Shown here piece after piece: positions 56,114-64,000 of a DNA stretch of 64,000 nt. This stretch comes from Channallabes apus (lineage: Eukaryota > Chordata > Actinopteri > Siluriformes > Clariidae). The notes below the pieces were generated by a model. That model ran no database searches, was not told the origin of the DNA, and was given only the letters and a program-made list of their open reading frames with translations. The stretch is from NCBI GenBank assembly GCA_030522415.1, contig CM060106.1:26239967-26303966 (forward strand), written 5' to 3'. Position 1 is the first letter of the stretch; each line of letters opens with the position of its first letter. The position numbers and the translations under genes were made by a program.

Positions 56114-59082
56114 GTGTCTGTTCCCCGATCTAAGCAAAAATGTAGAAAGACCCAGAAAGTCTGTTTCAATAATCTAATTAACATAAAGTCCACAAACTCC
56201 GATCATACTGAATGCGCAGCCGGCACCTCTGATCTGAAGCTAGGATTGTTAAATATTAGATCTCTCACATCAAAAGCAGTTATTGTTAATGAAATTATCA
56301 CAGATCAGGCGTTTGATATACTCTGTTTAACTGAAACATGGGTTAAACAGGACGAGTATGTAGCTCTAAATGAAGCTAGTCCTCCTGGATACAGCTACAT
56401 ACACCAGCCTCGGTTAACTGGTAGAGGAGGAGGCGTCGCAGTTATTCATAATGATAATCTGTCTATCGTACAAAAACACAGACACAAATTTAACTCATTT
56501 GAAATTCTCTATAGTAACATAAGTATATTTAAGTATATTAAATCAGCTCAGTCGATTCCACTAATTATAATTTACAGACCTCCAGGGCCGTATTCTGAAT
56601 TTCTTAGTGAATTTGCAGATATCATCTCAGACCTGGTCATTTCTGTAGACAAAGTGTTAATTGCTGGAGATTTTAACATTCATTTTGAGAATCCAGAAGA
56701 CCCTCTGAGAACAGCATTTATATCCATACTGGACTCCGTAGGTGTAAATCAGTGTGTAGTAGGACCCACTCATAAAGCAGGTCACACTTTAGATTTAGTA
56801 ATATTCTTCGGATTAATTATAAGAAATGTATTCACAATTGCACTGTCTGAAATTTTCTCAGATCACTATCTTGTCTCCATTCAAGTGTCTCACAGTGATA
56901 ATGTACGCACAGTACCGCGCTACCGTATTAAACGTACATTCACATCAACTACCACACAGAGTTTTATCAGTAATCTCCCAGAGTTACCAACTTCGATTAG
57001 GCCACCGTCTGACCCCACAGAACTTGATCAGGCGACTGAATATTTAGAGTCGACACTTCGTTGTACCTTAGATAATGTAGCTCCAGCTAAAAGAAAAATT
57101 ATTAGAGATAAGAAACTCGCTCCCTGGTATAACGATCACACGCGCACTTTAAAACAGACTGCTCGGAAATTAGAGCGTAAATGGCGTCAAACTAAATTGT
57201 TGGTATTTCAAATAGCATGGAAAGAGAGCATCCTGAACTATAGGAAAGCTCTTAGTGTAGCTAGATCAACGTATCTCTCCACTCTTATAGAAGAAAATAA
57301 AAATAATCCTAGATTTTTATTTAATACCGTAGCCAAATTAACCAGAAATAAGACCACTACAGAAATCTCCACAACAACATCATGCAATAGTGAGGACTTC
57401 ATGAACTTTTTTAATAATAAAATTGTAAATATCAGGCATAAAATTGAGGCTTTGAAACCAAACAATGTAATTGATACTGATGTTAACCTAGCCATGTCAG
57501 ATTCAAACCTAGAATACTTTACTCCTCTTGAAGAGAATGAACTAATTTCACTCATCTCTTCTGCAAATTCATCAACCTGTATATTAGATCCTATACCGAC
57601 ACATTTTCTTAAACAGATAGTACCAGTAATAACAGAACCGATGTTGAGAATAATTAATTCCTCACTCAGCATTGGTTATGTTCCAAAATCTTTTAAAGTA
57701 GCAGTTATTAAACCAATAATTAAGAAACCTGACCTCGACCCCTGTCAGCTGTCCAATTACAGGCCAATATCAAACCTCCCCTTTATCTCTAAGATTCTGG
57801 AAAAGATAGTAGCGGAGCAGCTATGCTCATATCTACATAGAAATGGCATACATGAACTGTATCAGTCAGGATTTAGGCCTCATCACAGCACAGAAACAGC
57901 ACTCGTTAAAGTAGTAAATGACCTCCTATTGGCCTCTGATCAGGGTTGTGTAACTATGCTTGTATTACTCGACCTCAGCGCAGCTTTTGACACTATTGAT
58001 CATGCTATTCTTCTTCACAGATTAGAAATGTAGTAGGAATTAAGGGTACAGCCCTCTCCTGGCTCAGATCCTATTTGACCGATCGTTATCAGTATGTAGA
58101 CTTAAATGGTGATTATTCTGCATGTTCTCTAGTGGAGTTTGGCGTTCCGCAGGGTTCAGTTTTAGGTCCACTGCTTTTTTCCCTTTACATGCTTCCTCTG
58201 GGCAACATAATCCGTAAGCATGGTATTAGTTTTCATTGTTATGCTGACGACACACAGCTATACGTCTCAACAAAACCTGATGAGAAAAACCATCTTACTA
58301 AAGTTGAGCAATGTGTGCAGGACATAAGAAATTGGATGCTAATTAACTTCCTTCTGCTTAATCCGGATAAGACAGAAGATCTAGTCATAGGACCGCATAC
58401 AGCTAGAAGTAAAATCTTAGATCACACCGTAACTTTAGATGGCCTTTCTGTTCCATCAAGTGCAACAGTAAAAGACCTCGGCGTGATTATAGATTCCAGC
58501 CTTTCATTTGAAGCTCATGTAGATAATATCACCAGGATAGCATTCTTTCACCTCAGAAATATTGCCAAGATAAGAAATATATTGTCGCTAAACGATGCAG
58601 AAAAACTAGTTCATGCTTTTATCACTTCTAGGTTGGACTATTGTAATGCCTTACTGTCTGGTTGTTCAGTTAGGTGCATAAACAAGCTTCAGCTAGTCCA
58701 GAATGCAGCAGCGAGAGTCCTCACTAGAACCAGAAGATATGAGCACATCACACCTATCCTATCTTCGCTACATTGGCTCCCTGTGAAATTTCGCATTGAT
58801 TTTAAAATACTACTCTTGACATATAAAGCATTAAATGGTCTCGCGCCGCAGTATCTGAGCGAACTGCTAGTGTCTTACGATCTGCCACGCCTACTTCGGT
58901 CAAAGGATGCAGGCTGCTTGTCAGTACCGCGTATTATGAAAACTACAGCTGGGGGCAGAGCTTTTTCTTACAAAGCCCCAAAATTATGGAATAGTCTTCC
59001 AAATAGTGTTCGGGACTCAGACACAGTCTCAGTGTTTAAGTCTAGGCTCAAAACCTATTTATTTAGCCAAGCATTTTTATAA
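56114..59082 (+). pseudogene. L2 ORF2 (endonuclease and reverse transcriptase), one frameshift
   Basis: About 989 codons. The apurinic-type endonuclease shows [23 protein letters not shown] and SDHYLVS blocks. RT shows [57 protein letters not shown] and the catalytic YADDTQLY (near 58240). The frame breaks once at 58026-58033, where a run of A is one base short of the copy at about 38630; this stops the protein after HRLEM, and it resumes at 58034 onward. Otherwise intact to the LFSQAFL terminus. Such a single-base homopolymer loss could be real or a sequencing error. Confidence 0.9.
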
Positions 59083-60107
59083 ATAGATTTGCCATAAGGT
59101 AAAGGAGCAGATCTATGGGACTCATGGACATAGAGTATTATGGTGAACTGGTATGTTTAGATGCTGTCTTCCTCACTCCTATTTGATCACTCAGGTTTGT
59201 TGACGGTGAGGTGATTGTTTGCTTTACATCTCAGGGAGCCCTCATGTTTGTGTTTCCTTCTGGCTCTCCCTTTTAGTTATGCTGTCATAGTTAGTCCTGC
59301 CGGAGTCCCTGCTTGCACTCTACAGTAAATATACATTCACATTATACATTGTGACTGTGACCATACCTAATTGCAATCTCTCCTCCTCTTCTCTTTCTCC
59401 CCCTCTTTCTCTTTCCTCTCTCCCCCTGTCTCCCCCTTTCACTCTTTCTCTCTCTCTCTCTGTCGAGCTACACATGTGGGTCCTGAGCTGCCAGTGATCC
59501 AGACTCCCTCTGCCCTCCGGACCTGTCTGATCCATCCTGGTGCCCCGTTTCTGGTTGGAGGTCTCGTCGCATGGATGCCCCGTGTGTCTCTTTGGGATGC
59601 GTCTGGTGTCTGGGGATGATTCTCTCTACTTAGAAGATGGTTCTGGCCTCGACTGGTGTTGTCAGCTGTTTCTCTGAGGACTTGACTATTCGATAGTTCA
59701 GGACTGGAACTTTCTACAAGTCTATCTGAGTCTCCAATAACTACTGGACTCCATTTTACATCAACTATTATAACATCAATTAACATCAACTATTATAGCT
59801 GAACCTAACACTTAACACTGTATAAATGCAGATCATTTCCTGCTATCTGTTTCATCCAGATGAGGATGGGTTCCCTGTTGAGTCTGGTTCCTCTCAAGGT
59901 TTCTTCCTATTACCATCTCAGGGAGTTTTTCCTTGCCACTGTCGCCCTCGGGCTTGCTCACCAGGGACTGAACATTTTGATTCATACACATTCACATTCC
60001 ATACAAACTTAAATAATTCTTTTGATTGTGTAAAGCTGTTTTGAGACAATGTCAATTGTTAAAAGCGCTATACAAATAAAACTGAATTGAATTGAATTGA
60101 ATTGAAT

Positions 60108-60245
60108 ATAGATATATATCCCAGCTGGAGGTTGATGGTGATGGTGTTGGCGGGTGTGGTGGAGACGCTGCTAGCACCGCTTGGGAAGAGGAGTCGCCGT
60201 AGTTGCATGTAGAAAGTACAAGTGAATCGATCATGGGCAGTGAGT
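60108..60245 (-). CDS. MYB/SANT gene exon 2, cut by L2
   Basis: The reverse acceptor TGCGTTTCAG|ACTCAC joins exon 1 in frame; it encodes SLPMIDSLVLSTCNYGDSSS and a Pro-rich run. The frame meets the L2 TGAAT tail at about 60107. No GT donor lies before that point, so the exon was longer before the insertion. Confidence 0.65.
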
Positions 60246-60486
60246 CTGAAACGCAAATTTTGTCTAATCAGTTGGGAATGCACAAATTACTGCAACACAC
60301 CAAAAAAAACTACAAAAAAAACAGGAACATCATGAACAATAGCACTACCACTGATAAATGTTAGCTACTAGGACTTCGTGCTTCATTAGGCCATGATTTT
60401 ACAGTCAATTTGCGATATAAAATAAGACTCAACAGTGAATAAATTCAGTAAAGTTAAGATTTCAAACTTTATATAACACAACGTAC

Positions 60487-60844
60487 CATCTTCGGTCGTG
60501 TTCTCCGACAATGGCGTGGCCGAGTCCAGGGCACTCTCCCTTCCATTGCTCGTTGGTCTACCTCCGTAGATTGCGTCTATTTTATCGAACCACTTCCATG
60601 ATCGCCTGTTTGAACCACTCCAGCTGTTGTGGTCCTTCATACTTCTGTAGTCGCTCTTCAGTTTTTTTAACTTGTCCCTACACTGTTTGTAAGTCCGATG
60701 GTAGCCGTGTGCAGCCAAGAGCTTAATGACCTCCTGAAAAACTTTTTCATTCCGCGTCGCCCCATCAAGCTCTCGCTGGATCCGCTCCTCGGCTACCAAC
60801 GAGAGGAACGTCTGTACTTCCTCAATAGACCACAAAGCAGCCAT
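60487..60844 (-). CDS. MYB/SANT gene exon 1
   Basis: ATG at 60842-60844 (reverse) with 119 codons plus one base, ending GAAGATG|GTACGT. The trihelix-type domain spans about residues 5-92, with the conserved W5, YKQCRDKLKKLKSDY and W-rich region. The spare base joins exon 2 in frame. Confidence 0.75.
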
Positions 60845-60879
60845 TTTTGGTTAATACAAAAAGGTGCATCCGATCCTTC

Positions 60880-61115
60880 ACTGGCTGTGCTAAATCTAGC
60901 GGGTCTGTTGTGTCTCGTGTCGCAGGTTCAGTGACGCAGTAATGACGGACAATCAGTGATCAGCAGAGTTTACACGTCACGTTTTGGTAACGGTTCGGCG
61001 CGCTTGGAAACTCGGCTGAGGTGGTACTAAAAAAAGGATCAGTGATCTGTACAGTGAGCTGTACTGAACCGTGCCGTGCCGTACTATGCAGTGGAAAAGC
61101 GCCATTAGAGCACGA
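60880..61115. other. Unrecognised repeat-like flank
   Basis: Upstream of the MYB/SANT gene. 'gaaccgtgccgtgccgtact' and 'gcagtggaaaagcgcc' look like the GC-rich subterminal region of a DNA transposon, possibly the one that carried the MYB/SANT gene, but no paired end was found. Confidence 0.35.
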
Positions 61116-61119
61116 GGCG

Positions 61120-62035
61120 CGGTACACCCTGGACAGGGTGCCAATCCATCGCAGGGCACACACATACATACACTCATTCACACACTACGAGCAATTTGGG
61201 AACACCAATTATCCTAATCTGCAGGAGGAAGATTGTGGGAGGAAACCGTAGTAGCCGGAGGTAGTAACCCACCAAGCACGGGGAGAACATGTAACACTCG
61301 GATTTATAAAAGCACTTAGTTACTTTGCTACAGGGTCGAGAATCAAAATATGGACTTGTTAACAACACTTCCGGTATTGCGGGACAATATAAGACGCGAC
61401 ACAAAAACAATTACCAAACCAATCCAGAGTGTATTGTACAAAACAAATAAATAAATAAACAAACACGGTGCACCACAAACCAATACATACAAAATGTATA
61501 CAAATATAAACAGTGTGTGCGATGTATGCGGGTGTGTGAGTGAGTGTATGATAGTCCAGTGTCTGAGATATTGCAGTGTGTGAAATGATATACAGGAGAG
61601 ATGGCTCGATCTCACCGGTTTGAAGATGGTAAGTCCGGGAGCTCGAGAAACGGAATGAGAAGGGTATTGTAGTGAGTCCAGGGAAAAGTAATCCTCGGTA
61701 AATCCACACAATTGCTCTTTTCTCTCAACCCAACTGCAGCGCGCTGATCTCTCCGTGTCGGGTGGTTTGCCGGTTCCGGCTTTATACTGGCACACGTGAC
61801 CCAACGCACTTCCAGTTCCCTCGCGTTGCGATCGCGCATGCGTGCGAGAGCTTAGCCCGTGACCAACACTGTCAATGAGGACAATTGAAACCGTTATCGG
61901 GCCCATTTCCTGGTACCGTTGAGCAATATTAGCTCCTTAATTATTGGCACACTCTTTAGAAATGCCCCTTTATGTGGCCGCGCTACAAACATGCAAACTC
62001 CATGCACACAGAGACGGGAATCGAGCCTTATAACC
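61120..62035 (-). repeat. tRNA-type SINE split by a solo LTR
   Basis: 61120-61289 (starting 'cgcggtacaccctggacag') and 61988-62035 ('aacatgcaaactccatgcac') are consecutive parts of the first SINE family in reverse orientation. The solo LTR at 61290-61987 lies between them. Confidence 0.85.
61290..61987 (-). mobile_element. Solo LTR, same family as 33609-34291
   Basis: 698 bp, TGTAAC...GCTACA on this strand (TGTAGC...GTTACA on the other), flanked by a 4-bp duplication AACA (61286-61289 and 61988-61991). It matches the 3' LTR at 33609-34291 in order and content. The 4-bp duplication matches the 4-bp TATG of that element. A product of LTR-LTR recombination. Confidence 0.88.
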
Positions 62036-62039
62036 TATG

Positions 62040-63295
62040 TGTAGAAGCCTTCTCTTTAAAATGGTGGATAAGTCATGCACCATTTTAAACATGGCTTGTT
62101 GCCCTCAGTCTCTTTGGAAGCAGTTCACACTGGAAGCTTTCTCTGGAGATGCAGAGTGCAGATAGGGAGAGTAATTGAAACTAATTGAGTCTGTGTGCAT
62201 GCTTGCACATGTTTCAGTGAGTTTTCTTTTTTAATGGTAGGATTCAGGCTCTGTTTTAAGCCTCCTCAGCCCTGCTATTATTCTAATGGTTCAGAGAAAC
62301 GGCTGGTGATTCAGCGTTTTACAGGCGTTACACCTTGTCTACTTCCCTGAACCTAAAGCAATTTTAAAAGTACAACATTCAGGCAAAGCTCTTAATCTCA
62401 ACCACTACAGAAAGCACAATGGAAAAATGGGGTAGATTAAATAGAAAACTGTAAGGAGACAAACTAAGGTAATGCCGTTATTGGTTAATGCTCCTTTTAA
62501 GCAGCGCTGCTTTTTTTTTTTAACAGCAGACATTTTTAGCTGCAGTTTGGCGAGGTGGACGAGGTTTCTCCTTTCATCTCTATAATTTAGTCACAAGATT
62601 CTGTGCTTACTTTCTTTCCAGAGTCAGGATGATGACAAACATGCCATTAAAACCGACTGGGACAATGACAATACCATATTTATGATATGGTTTACAGTGC
62701 AGATCAAACAGAGACCTTACGTAATGCTCAGACGTCATGTGTTAGGGTTCGCTTTAGCTTGCCATGAAAAATAACCAAGAAGGATAATCTTTCACTCACT
62801 CAATTTGTATTTTTTTCTTTTATTTTTTATGACGGTACATGTTGTAGGAATGTCATTAAATATTGTAACGGGTTGCAGGGGAGGCACCATAAAGCACGGA
62901 CAGGGGGAAATTATTTATTAAGGAAAACGGGGAAAGAAAGGGTTAAAGGAAGGAGGATGGAAAGATAGGGAAAGGGATGATATGCACGTGCAGGTCTGGG
63001 GAGCGGTGGGCAGCAGGCAGAGTGGCAGAGTGGACAGCAGCTGGAAAATAGCCTGCATTGCTCTTGGTACAACAGAGCACCATGTTATCCTGCCACAAAT
63101 TAAAAAAATTTTCAAATGCAGACAACATTGTACATGGATTACATCTCTGTATTCACAGTTTGAATTTAAGCCATTATTACTATTTCCAACTTTTACATGT
63201 TTTTTTATCCTGATCCCCCTTTTTTCTCACTCAAAGCTCCATGATCGTATATGGATACTTGGGTTAGAGTATGCAAAGTGTATACTCTAAATAAA
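62040..63295. other. Intergenic, nothing recognised
   Basis: No repeat ends, splice-supported exons or RNA genes recognised. A purine-rich block lies at about 62870-62975. Confidence 0.4.
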
Positions 63296-63299
63296 CGGT

Positions 63300-63390
63300 A
63301 TAAACTTTATCTCATCTAAATGCTACATCCAGATTTCTGTAAAGCTGCTTTGTGACAATGTCTGTTGTTAAAAGCTTTTGTGTGACCCCA
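63300..63390 (+). repeat. L2-like 3' tail fragment
   Basis: 'gtaaagctgctttgtgacaa' and 'gttgttaaaagctttt' match the end of the L2 3' UTR (compare about 60033-60068), diverged. Confidence 0.65.
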
Positions 63391-63767
63391 GATTCCTCTG
63401 AGGTCAAAAGTACAGTAAAAGTCAGTCCAGATTTGAAACAAATTAAAAAGAAGAAGAAAACAAAATCTGTATAGAATTACCAGTGACAGATAAAAGACTG
63501 TATTTCAGATCAATAGTAGGAAAGAGAGCACATGTAGGAAGTGAAGTTTCTTTCCGGACTGCTCTTTAGGGAACGAGCCAGACACAATCCGTGTGCAAAA
63601 CTGTGTGAAATTCCTCAATGACTCTGGTCACATGCTCAGCGGACTGCAAGCAAACATGTAATGCGAGTTTATGTGAAAAATGTTTCAGTGCATTGAAAGG
63701 TTTGCTATTGGAGCTGAAATGGTAATGTACCTTTCTGAAACATGCACTATGAATTATAGTATAGCTT

Positions 63768-64000
63768 CCCTTGGGTAACATCATTAGAAGACATGGGATT
63801 AGTTTCCATTGTTATGCGGATGATACCCAATTATATATCTCAACTAAACCAGACGAAATACCTAAGTTGTCTAGATTAACTGATTGTGTCCAGGACATAA
63901 AAGATTGGATGACCAATAACTTTATTTTATTAAATTCAGATAAGACAGAGATATTACTCATCGGCCCAAAAACCAGCACACAACAGCTTTCATAATTCAG
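63768..64000 (+). pseudogene. L2-type reverse transcriptase fragment, runs off the window
   Basis: A forward frame reads [20 protein letters not shown], the RT catalytic block, then [20 protein letters not shown], similar to but clearly diverged from the L2 ORF2 at 58201-58380. The sequence left of 63765 is unrelated, so it starts as a truncated fragment. The right end is outside the window. Confidence 0.8.

Larger units (their letters stand above)
50200..60107 (+). mobile_element. L2 (CR1-clade) LINE, nearly intact, hosting a gypsy element
   Basis: Contains a probable 5' UTR, ORF1 (50489-50694 and 55318-56017, split by gypsy), ORF2 (56114-59082), a 1-kb 3' UTR and a TGAAT-repeat tail ending at about 60107. 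Without the gypsy element it is about 5.3 kb, a full-length size. It is sited inside a MYB/SANT exon, antisense to it. The 5' boundary is approximate. Confidence 0.85.
49799..60844 (-). pseudogene. MYB/SANT-domain gene split by a 10-kb L2 insertion
   Basis: Three exons on the - strand: 60487-60844, about 60108-60245 and 49799-50061. Exon 1 encodes a MYB/SANT-like (Myb_DNA-bind_4) DNA-binding domain with its spaced tryptophans (ALWSIEEVQTFL; WSGSNRRSWKWFDKID). Exon 2 is Ser/Pro-rich and breaks off exactly at the L2 tail. Exon 3 encodes a Gln/Glu-rich coiled coil (QQQELNCAQRERLLQMALEE) ending in TAG. Such proteins occur as the accessory MYB ORF of PIF-Harbinger transposons and as host MSANTD/naif-type genes. 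I favour a transposon-derived or multicopy gene; no Harbinger ends were identified. The reading frames themselves are undamaged. Confidence 0.72.

Overview
The window is eukaryotic nuclear DNA from a teleost fish. A spliced vertebrate-type gene is spread over about 35 kb among dense fish-type transposons: Tc1/mariner, hAT-like MITEs, L2, L1, Ty3/gypsy and tRNA-derived SINEs. A catfish-like (siluriform) source is only a guess from the SINE style.

The one clear host gene is an atlastin on the + strand, best matched to atlastin-2 (atl2), the dynamin-like GTPase that fuses ER tubules. I could place 14 coding exons that join in frame from an ATG at 7238 to a TAG at 41813-41815 (573 codons with a 15-nt microexon, 568 without). 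All splice sites are GT-AG except intron 5, which is GC-AG. The promoter side (about 7080-7237) is CpG-rich and carries a perfect palindromic CRE. Poly(A) signals lie at 42042 and 42990.

Layout: 1-3260 intergenic with SINE pieces; 3270-5980 a 29-bp minisatellite of about 93 copies with higher-order structure; 7238-41815 atl2. Intron 1 (15.9 kb) carries several hAT/MITE elements, a foldback mariner-like MITE and a three-level nest (an ancient repeat holding a hAT-like element holding a Tc1 copy). Intron 11 carries an antisense L1 split by an RT-less gypsy-type element, followed by a tRNA-SINE. Intron 12 carries an antisense mosaic of L2 fragments split by a SINE-like repeat and a hAT-like MITE. 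From 43.9 to 49.8 kb there are MITEs, SINEs and an antisense non-LTR RT fragment.

49.8-60.85 kb is the most striking region. A MYB/SANT-domain gene on the - strand is split by an almost intact L2 LINE on the + strand (about 50.2-60.1 kb). That L2 has its ORF1 split in turn by a young Ty3/gypsy element on the - strand (50695-55312, 5-bp target duplication). 61-64 kb holds a solo LTR inside a SINE and the start of another L2-type RT running off the window.

Apart from atl2 and possibly the MYB/SANT gene, nearly all coding potential belongs to selfish elements. No rRNA, genuine tRNA gene, CRISPR array or operon is seen.
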